64,000 nt of DNA from Pyropia yezoensis (GCA_009829735.1 CM020618.1:5826882-5890881); one strand, 5' to 3'. Numbered from the stretch's first letter, positions 27,907-38,221 are shown. Numbers and translations are program-made. Notes: generated by a model not told the origin, from the letters alone.

Positions 27907-28746
27907 CTACATTGCAACCGCCTGCTTGGCCTTGACAATGGCCTCGGAGAGCGCTTTGACTGCCCTGGCCAGCGGTTCCCGAGCCACCCTCAGCGCCTCC
28001 ACCTGCGCCGCGGCCTTGATGATATACTGCGGGAGATAGGCGGAGCGTGGGTACGCGCGGCCAACGTCCACGACGGACGCGTGCAAGCGGCGGGCGGCGG
28101 CCATCACCGGGCCCAGCGCGGCCATCTGTGCCAGCCCAACGGCCAGGGCGCCCTCGGACTTGACCAGCTGCGCCCGCAGCTGGACCACCCGCGCATCCAC
28201 GTCCGCGGCGGGGGGCGGCCAGCAGGCGAGGAGGGCGGTCAGCCGGCGGGTGGCAGACGTCCCCTGCCTGGTGACGGACGGGAGGGTGGCGGTGAGCTGT
28301 GCAATGGTGGCGGAGAGGGTGGCCACCGCTTGGTCCACATGCCACACCACGATCAGGTCGGCGGCCAGCATGTCCATGATACTCTGGCGGCTCACCCCAC
28401 CGCCCCGCCGGCCGTCGCCGGCCGGGCTGCGGCCGGCGCCAGACGCGTGCCCGGCAGGGGCGTCCCTGCCAGAGGAGGGGAGCCCCCCAGGGGGGGCCCC
28501 CACCGGTCTCACCCCCCCCGCCACTGCCGCCGCGGCTAGGGACACTGCCGGCAGGGCGACGCGGGCAGGCGCAGCGGCGGCAGCTGCAGGGGCGGCAGGA
28601 AGGGCGGCGGCGGCGGCGACGGCGGCTGCGGCGGGCACCCCTCCAGCGGGGACGGGGCCGGCGACAGCGACGGCGGCAGCGGCAGCCATGACCGCCGCCA
28701 CAGCCACCATCCGGGCCGAGCTCCGTGGGGTGCCGGCGGGCGCCAT
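27907..28746 (-). CDS. Unrecognised helical protein with cleavable-type N-terminus
   Basis: From the ATG at 28746 it has 279 residues. The N-terminus combines a short basic stretch (TPRSSARM) with very hydrophobic Ala/Val segments (VAVAAVMAAAAAVAVAG and ALPAVSLAAAAVAGG), like a signal peptide or bipartite thylakoid-lumen signal. The second half is well ordered, with several predicted helices: SRQSIMDMLAADLIVVWHVD, QAVATLSATIAQLTATL, DARVVQLRAQLVKSEGALAVG and EPLARAVKALSEAIVKAKQA. A helix bundle of this size in a lumen-targeted protein would fit a PsbQ-like or other extrinsic photosystem protein, but I see no diagnostic motif and do not name it. Codon use is like the neighbouring genes. Confidence 0.5.
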   Translation of the reverse strand: MAPAGTPRSSARMVAVAAVMAAAAAVAVAGPVPAGGVPAAAAVAAAAALPAAPAAAAAAPARVALPAVSLAAAAVAGGVRPVGAPPGGLPSSGRDAPAGHASGAGRSPAGDGRRGGGVSRQSIMDMLAADLIVVWHVDQAVATLSATIAQLTATLPSVTRQGTSATRRLTALLACWPPPAADVDARVVQLRAQLVKSEGALAVGLAQMAALGPVMAAARRLHASVVDVGRAYPRSAYLPQYIIKAAAQVEALRVAREPLARAVKALSEAIVKAKQAVAM

Positions 28747-30326
28747 TGGGTCTTGGCGACGGCGGCGAGGGGGAGGCGCGGGAGGGGGGAGGGGGCGAGG
28801 GGGAGTGACAGCGGGGGCCTGAGAACGTGGGGGGGGCGAGGAGAGGGGCCGGGTGGGAGGCTGGGAGCCTTGGTTGGCATGCCTTCGCACTCGCCGCTTC
28901 GCTCCGCCCCCCCCTCCTTTTAGGCATCGCCTCCTTCTCTGCTCCCCCCCCCCCACCCCCCCCAACTGGGGGCGGGCCGTACCCCGCGGGTTCCTTCCCC
29001 CCATCCCCCACCCCCACCCCCCCCTCACCCACCTCTGCTGCCGCAGCTGCCGGCGGGGCGTGGGCGGCAGCCTCACCCCCCACCCCCCACCCCCGTTCCG
29101 AGCACCCCCCCGGCGGGGAGGCGACCCAGCGTCGGCCGCGCTGCCGCGCGGCAGCTGCCACTCGCGCGAGCGCCGCCCCCACCGGTGCCACCTAGGCCCC
29201 GTTGCGCGCCACGCCGCCCGGCCACGGGCGGGCGTTCCGGCTCCCTGCCGCCACAGCCGCGGCGGGGCTTGCGCTTCCCCAACCCGGCCTGCTGGCGGCC
29301 GCCGCCCCGCGTCCACGGTGGCTGTGGGGCTGCCCGTCGGGCGACGAAACAGGGGGGGCGCGGCCCCCTCCCAGCCGTCCGCCCCCCCCCCCCCCCCCCT
29401 CTACCCCCCCCTCTCACCATGCTACCGTGGTGGCTACTGGTTGCCAAGCGTAGGGACAACGCTGGCGGTGGCGCGGGGCCCATCATCCCTAAATACCAGC
29501 ACGCCCAGGGCGGCAGCGGTCACGACGGCGGGCCCCCCGCGCAGGGGTGGGCGGCGGCGGCGGCTGGGGGATCCGGCGCTGGTGGTCGGCAGCCGGCTGG
29601 CGGCGGGGGCTGCTATGTAGCTGTCGGGGGTGGGGGGGGGGAGGGGCGCCGGCAGATGGACGGCCGCCGGTGGGCGGCGGGCGGCAGCGGTGGGCGGCGG
29701 CTGCCGTGGGGGGGGGGGAGGAGGCGAGGCGGTTCCGTAGGTGGGGATGGGGCGGCCGGAGGGTGGCGGATGCTGCCGTGGGTGGGGGCGGCTGCTGCCT
29801 GATCAGAAGAAAAAAGGGGGGGGGGGGGGGGGGGCAGGCACTGCAGGAGGAGCGGCTGCTACTGGGGGTTGGTTGGGCGGCTTCCGCTTGAGGGGGGGGG
29901 TGGGGCGGCTGCTGCCGGGCACTCCGGGCGGGTCGCGGCTATCCCCAGGGGGGGGGCAGCGGGACGGGCTTTGGCGGCGGTCGTACCGACAGCGGCCGCG
30001 GCTCCCCAACCGTGCCGACGCAATCCCCACCCGCGCACTGGCGCTGCGGCCGTGCCACAGCTCTCTTTGGGGAGGTCTCACCGCGGCCGCCATGACCGCC
30101 GCTGCAGCCGCTGCGAGCACAGCCGCCTTGCCGTGCCAGTGGGGCGGAGCGGCGGAGCGGATGCGGCTCCCCGAGGGCGCCGTCGGAAGCGGGAGGTAGG
30201 GACCTACTCACAACTTTAATCGGGGTCAACCCGAGCCCACCCCCCCCCCCGCGCCCCCGTGCGTCACCAGCGGCCACCGATGGCGCGCCGCCCACGCCCG
30301 TCGGCCTCTGCCCGCTCGCGGGGGGG
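28747..30326. other. Intergenic, low complexity
   Basis: This 1.6-kb stretch is mostly G-rich GGC/GGT repeats on the + strand (29500-29960), after C-rich pyrimidine DNA upstream of the helical protein gene. It has C runs near 29388 and a G run at about 29817-29834. Open frames are low-complexity and overlap on both strands. No gene is supported. Confidence 0.5.
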
Positions 30327-31655
30327 TCAGTCCAGGTCGACCGGCGCCGCCCTGAGGTTGCCGTACCGGATGTTGTAGTGGGCCCCCCCCGCGAGGAGCT
30401 CCACCTCGGCGCGCCCCCCCCCCGCGACCGCGTCCACCACCACCGCGGTGTGGCCATTCATGGTCGCCGTGGAGAGGCCCGTCAGCGTTACCCGCTGGCC
30501 GACGCGGAAGCCGGCGCTCCCCGTCGGCGGCGGCGGCGGCGGCGGGCGTGGCGCTGTCGTCGATGCCGCCGCCGTCGCCGCCGCGCGAGGCGGCGGTGGA
30601 CGCGCGGCTTCCGCCTTGGCCCGCGGCGGCGGCGGCGGCGGCTGTGGCAGCGTGCATACCGACGTGTCGAGCCGCGGGCAGCCCGACCGGCACTTGCAGT
30701 CGCCCGGCACCCCCCAGCAGTGGGCGCAGTGGTCAATGCACCGCGACGACGGCCAGCGGCCGCACTGTGGCCGCTGCTCGCACGCGCAGCGGCCCGGCCC
30801 GCCCGCGCAGTGGGCGCAGTGGGCGGCGCGGGGGGTGCAGCCGCTGGTGGGCAGCCGCGCGCACCCGCCCACGCAGCCACACGGGGTGTCGGGGAGCCCC
30901 CAGCAGTGCGCGCAGTGGTTGATGCACGCCACCCCCGCCGGCCGGGGGCACGTGTCACACCCGCACTGGGCGTCGACGCCCGCGCAGTGGTCGCAATGAC
31001 GGAGGCGGCCGCCGCTGCCGCCGTGGTCGTCGGTGACGGTCGCGTCGGCGAGGAGCTCAATGAGCTCGGTTAGGCGGCCAAGGGCGCTGGCGCGGGGCGT
31101 ACACGACGCCCACGGGTAGCGGCGGCAGCCCGACGTGCAGCTACACGCGGACGGATGGCCCAGGCAGTGGTTGCAGTGGGTGGTCAGCTGGACGCCGAGG
31201 CGGTCCAGCCGCGCCTTGCCCCGCCGCATCGGGTCGATGTAGTTGTTGCGGAGCCAGTTGGACTGGAAAACAAACACCTTGGAGCTGGTCCTGCTGGTGC
31301 CCCCCACCACCGCCGTGCCCGTCACCGCGAACATGCTGGTCGCCTCAGAGAGGGTCAGGAACCGCCCGTTGTACGGCGGCTGACAGATGTCATTGTCCTC
31401 ATCGTGGTAGATGACCTTCCCCAAGAGCTCATCGGGGCTCCACACGTACGCCTGGCCGTACACTTGGTCCGCATCGGCACGCGACAGGCGGGACCAGCGG
31501 GGGTAGTCGAGCAGCCGGTCGGGGAGGATGTCGAGGCCGCAGTTGAGGGTGACGGAGCGGAGGTAGTACATGAGCTTTGCAAGGTCATGGTTGGGCACGT
31601 CTGCGGAGCTGGTCGTGTCCTCAAAGCCGCGCTCTTTCTGCAGAAACACATCCAT
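30327..31655 (-). CDS. Protein with five six-cysteine repeats and an SH3-like C-terminus
   Basis: I take the ATG at 31655 (442 residues). Residues 1-155 form a non-repetitive domain I do not recognise (AKLMYYLRSVTLNCGLDI, YVWSPDELLGKVIYHDED). Residues 160-334 hold five copies of a motif with six cysteines, C-x2-C-x6-7-C-x-C-x2-5-C-x7-C, usually HCxHCxG at the front; examples are CNHCLGHPSACSC, CAHCWGLPDTPCGC and CAHCWGVPGDCKC. A Pro-rich linker leads to a C-terminal module (about 383-442) with FRVGQRVTLTGLSTATMNGH, like small SH3-type barrels in algal and protist proteins. The Cys/His layout suggests metal binding. An acceptor-like TGTTTCTGCAG ends just before residue 7, so an upstream exon may exist, perhaps near 31.75-31.97 kb where a frame reads RCRACRAV ... 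RPDVPALSVIKCPG. Function unknown. Confidence 0.6.
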   Translation of the reverse strand: MDVFLQKERGFEDTTSSADVPNHDLAKLMYYLRSVTLNCGLDILPDRLLDYPRWSRLSRADADQVYGQAYVWSPDELLGKVIYHDEDNDICQPPYNGRFLTLSEATSMFAVTGTAVVGGTSRTSSKVFVFQSNWLRNNYIDPMRRGKARLDRLGVQLTTHCNHCLGHPSACSCTSGCRRYPWASCTPRASALGRLTELIELLADATVTDDHGGSGGRLRHCDHCAGVDAQCGCDTCPRPAGVACINHCAHCWGLPDTPCGCVGGCARLPTSGCTPRAAHCAHCAGGPGRCACEQRPQCGRWPSSRCIDHCAHCWGVPGDCKCRSGCPRLDTSVCTLPQPPPPPPRAKAEAARPPPPRAAATAAASTTAPRPPPPPPPTGSAGFRVGQRVTLTGLSTATMNGHTAVVVDAVAGGGRAEVELLAGGAHYNIRYGNLRAAPVDLD

Positions 31656-33601
31656 GAGGGTGATCGCCGGGTGGCGAGGGCGCAACAAGAAACAAGACGT
31701 GGGGAGGGGGGTAGGGAGGGGGGGGCGAACGAGGGGACACGACGCCCGGGCACTTGATCACGGACAGGGCGGGCACGTCGGGGCGGCTTTCGGCTGCCGT
31801 CGTCCAGTGGTAGGCCCCCGGCGGAGGCGGAGGCGCAGTGGGCGCGCACGCGCCCCCAAGCAGAGGGCCGGGTGGGGCCGACGCACCCGGCGGCGGCGGC
31901 CCGGTGGGCGGCCAGGCGGGCGGGGCCCGCACCGCGCGGCAAGCGCGGCACCGTACGGGGAGGTCACGATAAACGAGAAAAAAAAAGAAAACCCACCGGC
32001 ACGGAGAGCAGGGGATGGGCGGGGGCTCAGGGGCGGCGCGGGTGTGCGTACACGCGGCAGCCGCGGTCCGCTAGCTAGCAGGTTGCTTCACGATGAAACA
32101 CACAACGCAGCAGTACTGCTCTCCCCCCACTTTCCCCCCTCACCGTCCCGTGTGCTCTTCAAGTCTGTGAGGGGTAGTATGCGAGCAAGGCTGCTGCAGC
32201 CATCGCGGTGCCCAAACATCGCACGCACAAGGCACCTCGCGCAGCTGGCATGCCCCCGCGGCCCCGTGGGGGAAGCCTTCCCTCGTAGGGAGGCAGCGGC
32301 GGCGTGGGCGTCAGGTCGTCGACAGCCCCCGTCCGGGGGGCGGTGGGGCGTGTCCTCCGGGCGCGCGGGCCTGGTTGGCCAGCCGCGGTGGAGGTGCGCG
32401 GGCGTGGCTGGCTTGCCAGCTGGCTAGCATAGGATACAGTAGTAGGAGGGGCGCGGGGGGGGGGCATGCGGTGGGCGGGAAGGGGTGTGTGTCCAGTTAC
32501 ATTTCCCGCCCCCAGCACCCCGCACACAGTGGTGCACCGCAGTGTGGGGGGGGATCCCGCACCCCCCACGACGGGCTTTCGGCGCCTCCCCACGTGTCGG
32601 GGGCGGGGTGGCCAACCTTGTCAGCACCCCCCAACGTTGGTGCGTTGCAACGCGAGCGCGGGACCCCTTGCAGGGGGGTGTGGGTGAGGCGCACCCCCCC
32701 ACCACCCCTGGGGCCGTCCCGCTCGCGAACCTTGTCATCCATCCGCACACCCCCCCCAGGTGGCAAACTCAGCCTGGGTGCCACCACCTCTGCAGCGTCA
32801 ACGGCGCTGCACCGCCGTTCCGAAGCGGCAGCTCCTTCCTCTCCACCTTGACCTTTACCGTTCGAGGGGCGCCTGGGCCAATCAAATCTGTCGACTGATC
32901 CGTCTAGGTTTATTTCTGAACTGTACTGTACAGGGATCTCCGGTGGAACATGCGGGCCCACCAATCCGTTGAGGTCGTCGTGCGTATTTATCCGGAAACA
33001 ACCTGTACATACTGAACTGGACGTTCACGCGGTTGCGCTTCGCATCGAACGTTCATGCAGTTGCGCATCTCCCCTCGCTCAAGGCACCGACGTTCATATC
33101 CCCCTCGCTTCCCAGAGCAGGATAGAGGGCGCCAGTTATTTCTCTTCACTGGTGCCGCAGAACCCCCGCCGACGATCCGTCCTGCTTGGTCCGCCAAGAT
33201 TGATACCCTCTGGGCAGTGTCACGCCCGTCATGCACGGCGGCATGAAAGCGGGGCGGGGTGCATAGAAGAGGATGGCGGCGGCGCTGGCGGCGGACGATT
33301 CATCAGCGGCACTCTGCGGTGGCACAAGGTCGCGGTCCTCTTTTGCGTGACCTGCACAGCCGCACGCCGACGCACGGCCGACGTGCACGGGCGCGTGCGC
33401 GTCGGCTACGACCGTCGACGCCGAGCCGCTAGCGCCGGCGCGGGTGGCGGCCGCGCTCGCCGCCCTCCCCCGCCTGACCGCCCTCGCCTGCCCGCCCAAC
33501 GTGTGTGACGAGGACGGGCTGCAGACGGGTGCGCTCCACCGCGCAGCCGCCGCCGCCGCGCGCCGCGCGCCACATGTCCTCGTCCCGCGTGGCGGTGCGG
33601 C
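31656..33601. other. Intergenic region; possible 5' exon and a foldback repeat
   Basis: 31750-31975 may hold an upstream exon of the six-cysteine repeat gene on the minus strand, but its limits are not clear. 32651-32727 is a foldback element. 32933-32941 is GTACTGTAC. The rest is of medium GC with no convincing frame. Confidence 0.45.
32651..32727. repeat. 77-bp foldback flanked by a 10-bp direct repeat
   Basis: The ends pair (CGCGAGCGCGGGACCCC with the complement of GGGGCCGTCCCGCTCGCG), and the interior pairs further (CAGGGGGGTGTGGGTG with CACCCCCCCACCACCCCTG). The word AACCTTGTCA occurs at 32614-32623 and again at 32728-32737, immediately after the foldback. This may be a target-site duplication around a 104-bp insertion. 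Confidence 0.45.
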
Positions 33602-34606
33602 TCAGCATCCAGGGGCAGACGGTGAACCGACGCACCTACTGGCCCACACCGGCCCGGACGATGACGAGGGGCTGCAGCGAGGGCCTCCTGCTGGTGGTCG
33701 CGGGCTGGACCGGCCGACGGCAGGATGCCTTCGCATCTCATCAGAGCGAGAGGAGGGCGGCGGGGTGCAGAGGGCTGAGGACGACGGCGGCCGCCAGACA
33801 AGGAAGAAAGCGACCTGTTGGGCTCTGTTAGCCAATGGGTGGCCTGGAAGCATCAGCTGCTGCATGTATCGAGGAAAGGGGAGCAGTCTGACGAGTTCAG
33901 TGTACGATGGACGTGATGGTGCCCTCTGGACGTCGAGACTCGCGTCACTTCCGCTTTCGGTGCAGTCACCAGGATGCACACAACTGGCGTTGCCCGTGTC
34001 GGCATTGAATAGCATAAGAAAACGCCTGAGGCCGTCAATGGCGCTAGGGCCGGTCGCTGCCAACTGCCACAGCCCGACAATCCACGTGCCTCGCCAATAG
34101 ACGCCCTCGCTGCAGCTTTGGCCCCACCCACTATCACGGGGAGGGTCGCGTGCGCGTGCTCGCCTGACCGCAACTACGGCCACCGCCACCGTCACCGCGG
34201 GTGGAGGCCCGGGAGTGGTGCGGCGGCCGCCGCCCCCCACCGCAGTCGCGTCGTAGGTGTCGAGGGTGCGCAAAAGCAGCGACACCAACCGCTCCATCAA
34301 TGCGGACGAGGGGGCCACCAGCAGTACGACCCCCATCACCACCGCCTGCCGGTGGCTCCGTACCCCCATCATCCGTTTGTCACCCTGCACCACCGCCGTG
34401 GCGGTGACATCGCCTCGCAGCGCCACACGGCTCGCCATTGTCCGCACGACCAAGAACAGGCGGCAGCCACAGAGCGGGACCGTCATAGATGTCCGCAGCA
34501 GACGGAAGATGATGGACTGACGTGAGGGCGGCGGGGAGCGCACCCCCGACAATGGCAGCAAGGCGCCAGCAGTACCGCTAGTCCAACATGCCAAGAGGAC
34601 GTCCAT
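33602..34606 (-). CDS. Uncertain ORF, hypothetical
   Basis: An open frame of about 335 codons can start at the ATG at 34606 (MDVLLACWTSGTAGALLPLS). It has some hydrophobic stretches (AVVMGVVLLVAPSSALMERL) and a segment of mixed composition (LRRFLMLFNADTGNASCVHP), less Ala/Gly-biased than shadow frames here. The base composition of the region is also more moderate. The last 60-80 residues are Arg/Pro/Ser low complexity. I recognise no domain, and it may be a chance or decayed frame. Confidence 0.25.
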   Translation of the reverse strand: MDVLLACWTSGTAGALLPLSGVRSPPPSRQSIIFRLLRTSMTVPLCGCRLFLVVRTMASRVALRGDVTATAVVQGDKRMMGVRSHRQAVVMGVVLLVAPSSALMERLVSLLLRTLDTYDATAVGGGGRRTTPGPPPAVTVAVAVVAVRRARARDPPRDSGWGQSCSEGVYWRGTWIVGLWQLAATGPSAIDGLRRFLMLFNADTGNASCVHPGDCTESGSDASLDVQRAPSRPSYTELVRLLPFPRYMQQLMLPGHPLANRAQQVAFFLVWRPPSSSALCTPPPSSRSDEMRRHPAVGRSSPRPPAGGPRCSPSSSSGPVWASRCVGSPSAPGC

Positions 34607-35169
34607 GAGCATCAGAAACACATTGCCACTCGTCCTTGGCGCCGTTTCCTCTCCCAGGACAGGCGCCGACGACGTCAGCACGGCCGCCGCTGTCTTTCCG
34701 CTGCCACCGCCGCCGCCGCCGTCTTTCCGATGCCGCCGCCGCCGCCGCCGTCACCGGTGCTATTTCCGTCTTTCCGCCGCCGCCGCTGCGCTCGACTGAA
34801 CTTTGGTAAAGGAATAGTAAGTAATAAATAAATACCTATACAGATTCCAGATGCACCACTGTACTGAACGTCTGCCTCGCCAATTTTCGTTGCACCGCCG
34901 GCGGCCGACGCTGATCCGCTTCGTCGCCGATAGCACTGCCGCACGGTCGACCGTGCTCAAGACGAAGCCGCCAGCCTGCAGCTCGTCAGCCACCTGTGTC
35001 TTGGACGCGCACCCCCTGCTTGGTTGTCGCCGGGTGCGCCCTCGTCGTGTCCTTCCGGTCGTTTCGCGGTGGCTTGTTTGCCCGAACCCCCACTCTCCCC
35101 TCCTTTCGTCTGCCGCGCCATTTGTTTTTGTTCTCCCTTGCCGCCACCGCCCCCCCTTGCTGGGTGGTC
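34607..35169. other. Upstream region of BOP1 gene
   Basis: It contains an unusually AT-rich island (about 34805-34850, with AGTAATAAATAAATACC) in otherwise GC-rich DNA, and CCG/GCC triplet repeats at 34690-34790. The final 100 nt before the BOP1 ATG are pyrimidine-rich leader DNA. No gene is recognised. Confidence 0.45.
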
Positions 35170-37899
35170 ATGGCGCGTAAGCGCCGCGGCGGGGCGCCCG
35201 CCCCGGCCGCCCCCACCCCCCCCACCCCAGACTCTGCTGACGACTTTGAGTCCGAGGTGGACTCACAGGCAGGGGCAACGTCCTCCTCCTCCGCCTCAGA
35301 TGCATCTGGCTCCCGCAGTCGGCGCGCTCGCGTAGCGCGCGGCCGTGGCGGGAGTGCGGGTGGTGCCGCCAATGACGACGGCGCCGACGCGGACGCGGAC
35401 GGCAGCGACGGCGGCAGTAGCGACGAAGACTCACCGTGGGAGTCGGACGAGGAGGCTGTGGACGCGCCGGGCTTTTTTGGCAATGAGGGGGAGGTGGAGC
35501 TGCTGGTTTCCTCTGACGATGAGGGGGCTGTGGCGACCGCCGCGGGGCGCCCACCGTCGCCGTCGGGGGCGGCCGACGCCGATACCGCGGTCGACGCTGC
35601 GGCGGCGACGGCGGCGGCCGGGGCCGCGGCCGCGGCCGACGCTTCCCCCCCCGTCGCTGGCGCGACGGCGCCGCCTACCACGGCCTCGGCTCGCCGGGCG
35701 CAGACGGCGGTCCTGTCGGACGACGAGCGGGGTGGCCCACTGCCTGGTGCAGAGGACCCTCCCCCCGAGTCTGGGAGCTCGTCGGAAGAGGAGCGCAACC
35801 CCGTCGGCGACATCCCCATGCACTGGTACGACGGGTTTGACCACATTGGCTACGCCCGCGACGGCACCCGCCTCGCCCGCGGTCCTCGGAAGTCCCTTGT
35901 CGAGCGTGCGGCGGACCCTCGTTCTTGGCGCACCGTGTGGGACGAGAAGAACGGGGTGGAGCTGACGCTCACCGGCACGGAGCTGGCGGCGATTGCGCGT
36001 CTCCGTGCCGGCCGCCACATGGCAGGCCCGGACGCGCCCGGCACAGGGGAGGTGGTGGCTTGGGCGGGGGATGTAGAGACCCTCCACCCGCTGCCGGCTG
36101 GGACAGCGCCCAAGCGGCGATTCCGCCCTTCCGCCCACGAAGCCCGCCGCGTCGTGCAGCTGGTGCGCGCCATGCGGGCGGGGCTCATTCCTGCCACGTC
36201 GCGCAAGCCGCTGGCGCGGGGGGAGGCCGCGGCGGCCGCCGCCCTGGCCGCCGCCGCGTACGAGGTGGACTTGTGGGCCGCCACCGAAGCGGCCGAAGGG
36301 GACGATGCAGACTACCTGGGCCGGCCGTCGCGGCCCGCCCGTGACCGGTCGTCGGCGGCACTGGCGGCGCCCAAGGTGCCCCTCCCTGGCCACGCGGCCA
36401 GCTATCGCCCGCCACCCGAGTACCTGCCGTCGGCGCAGGCCGCTCGCGAATGGGCGGCCGCCAAGCCCGTCGACCGGCGGGTGCCGTTTTTGCCCACCTC
36501 CCACGAAGCGCTCCGGCACGTGCCACTCTACGCGGGGGGCGTCAAGGAGCGCTTTGAGCGGTGCCTGGACCTCTACCTTGCCGTCCGTGTCCGTGCGCGG
36601 CCGGTTGTCACGGATGTGGCAGGTCTGGTGCCAGTGCTGCCGTCGCCGCGGGAGCTGCGGCCCTACCCCAACGGTGGGGTGGCCACGTTTGGCGACGGCA
36701 CTGCGGGCCGCGTACGATCGCTGCACGTCCACCCACGGGGGTTGTGGCTGGTGTCAGGGGGGGACGACGGTTGCGTGCGGGTGTGGGAGGTGGCGACAGG
36801 TCGCTGCCGCGCGGTGTATGCGCTGGGAGGGAGCGGCGGCGGAGCGGCCAAGGCCAAAAAGGTTGCCAGCGGGAAGGGCGACGCCAGCGGCAAAGGCGAC
36901 AGCGACAACGACGACGTCGACGGCGTGGCGGCGCCCACCGGCCCAGCGCCCGTGGTAGTGGTGCGGTGGTGCCCCCGCGGGGAGGCCACTGTTTTTGCTG
37001 CCGCCGTCGGGCGGCGAGTGGTGGTGGTGTCGGCCGCAGCTGCGCTTGGCATCTCCCCCGCCGAGGACGCGGTGGTGTTTGCGCGCGTGTCGGACCGCGA
37101 CACGGGCGGGCCGTCGGGCGTCGATGGGCCGGGCGTGCCCGCCGCCCCCGTCTCGGCGGCCATGACGCTCACCTGGGCCGACACCACCCTCCGTGCCAGC
37201 GGTACGACGCGACGGACACCGCCGTCGCCGGTCATCACCATTGGCTCGGGCCGCCCACTGCGTGCGCTGACGTGGCACCGTCACGGGGACTACCTGGGCA
37301 GCCTCGCGTCGGACGCGTCGGGCACGACGCTGGCCATCCATCGCCTGTCGCGGCGCACCTCCCAGACACCCCTCCGTCGCGGCACGTCGGGCTTGTCGAC
37401 TATTGCGTTTCACCCGACGCGGCCGCTGCTGCTCGTCGGCACCCAGCACCAGGTCCGGCTCTATCACCTCGGCCGCGGGGTGCTGGTCAAGCGCCTCCAG
37501 CCGGGGGTGAAGCACATTGCGTGCCTCGCCGTCCACCCATCGGGGGATCACGTGCTTGTCGGTGCGTACGACCGCCGCACCGTGTGGATTGACCTGGACC
37601 TGTCGGCCCGCCCGTACAAGGTGCTGCGCGGACACCCACTTGCCGTGCGGTCTCTTGCCATCCACCCGTCGCTCCCGTTGTTTGCCGACGGTGGCGACGA
37701 GGGCGGCGTCCACGTCTGGCACGGCCGCGTATATGATGACTTGGACAAGAACGCGCTGATCGTGCCGCTCAAGCGCATGCAGGGCCACACCACTGCCGCC
37801 AGCCTTGGCGTCATGGACCTCGCATGGCACCCGCGTCTGCCTTGGCTCTTCTCGGCGGGGGCCGATGGCGTCATCCGCATGTACGCGGACGTCGAGTGA
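35170..37899 (+). CDS. BOP1: BOP1/ERB1 ribosome-biogenesis WD40 protein
   Basis: A single exon encodes 909 residues from the ATG at 35170 (MARKRRGG). The N-terminal 200 residues are acidic, Ser- and Ala-rich, as in the family. The BOP1NT domain starts near residue 214 with IPMHWYDGFDHIGYARDG and includes WDEKNGVELTLTGTEL, PYPNGGVATFGDGT and the 60S-related strip YRPPPEYLP. The WD40 propeller fills the rest: VRSLHVHPRGLWLVSGGDDG, CVRVWEVATGRCRAVY, LRALTWHRHGDYLGSLASD and, near the end, VMDLAWHPRLPWLFSAGADG. With Nop7/PES1 and WDR12/Ytm1 this protein makes the PeBoW complex that processes 27S/32S pre-rRNA in the nucleolus. A Lys/Gly/Ser-rich acidic loop interrupts the propeller (about 565-590). 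The upstream in-frame ATG at 34996 adds a hydrophobic leader unlike any BOP1, so I reject it. Confidence 0.92.
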   Translation: MARKRRGGAPAPAAPTPPTPDSADDFESEVDSQAGATSSSSASDASGSRSRRARVARGRGGSAGGAANDDGADADADGSDGGSSDEDSPWESDEEAVDAPGFFGNEGEVELLVSSDDEGAVATAAGRPPSPSGAADADTAVDAAAATAAAGAAAAADASPPVAGATAPPTTASARRAQTAVLSDDERGGPLPGAEDPPPESGSSSEEERNPVGDIPMHWYDGFDHIGYARDGTRLARGPRKSLVERAADPRSWRTVWDEKNGVELTLTGTELAAIARLRAGRHMAGPDAPGTGEVVAWAGDVETLHPLPAGTAPKRRFRPSAHEARRVVQLVRAMRAGLIPATSRKPLARGEAAAAAALAAAAYEVDLWAATEAAEGDDADYLGRPSRPARDRSSAALAAPKVPLPGHAASYRPPPEYLPSAQAAREWAAAKPVDRRVPFLPTSHEALRHVPLYAGGVKERFERCLDLYLAVRVRARPVVTDVAGLVPVLPSPRELRPYPNGGVATFGDGTAGRVRSLHVHPRGLWLVSGGDDGCVRVWEVATGRCRAVYALGGSGGGAAKAKKVASGKGDASGKGDSDNDDVDGVAAPTGPAPVVVVRWCPRGEATVFAAAVGRRVVVVSAAAALGISPAEDAVVFARVSDRDTGGPSGVDGPGVPAAPVSAAMTLTWADTTLRASGTTRRTPPSPVITIGSGRPLRALTWHRHGDYLGSLASDASGTTLAIHRLSRRTSQTPLRRGTSGLSTIAFHPTRPLLLVGTQHQVRLYHLGRGVLVKRLQPGVKHIACLAVHPSGDHVLVGAYDRRTVWIDLDLSARPYKVLRGHPLAVRSLAIHPSLPLFADGGDEGGVHVWHGRVYDDLDKNALIVPLKRMQGHTTAASLGVMDLAWHPRLPWLFSAGADGVIRMYADVE

Positions 37900-38221
37900 G
37901 GGGTGAGGGCGGCGGGGGAAGCGGCGGGTTGGGGGTTACGTGTTTTTTGTTGGGACGAAACAGAGACTGGGGGCACACTCTACTTCCCACCGACGTTTGC
38001 ATGACGCAATCCTAAATTTAGGTCATGGCCAGCACCCTGGCGAAACGCGCTACCGTGTGCGCACACCCCACGCCTAGCGTATAGCAGACACACACTCCTA
38101 CAGAGGGGATGAAGCAGGATCAGCGCATCCATCACTTGCCGACGGCCTACTCGCCAAACCACGATGGGCGCCGTCCGTACCCCCCCATCCGGCCCCTCTG
38201 CCCTGCGCCCCCCCGCTGGTG
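37900..38221. other. Convergent intergenic gap
   Basis: This is the 3' region of the BOP1 gene (+) and the low-complexity protein (-). The DNA is more AT-rich than the genes (for example TAAATTTAGG at 38012), and nothing else is seen. Confidence 0.5.

Noticed and set aside
34996..35169. Upstream ATG for the BOP1 gene
   Set aside because: Adds a hydrophobic 58-residue leader not found in nucleolar BOP1; the ATG at 35170 starts the typical basic MARKRR.
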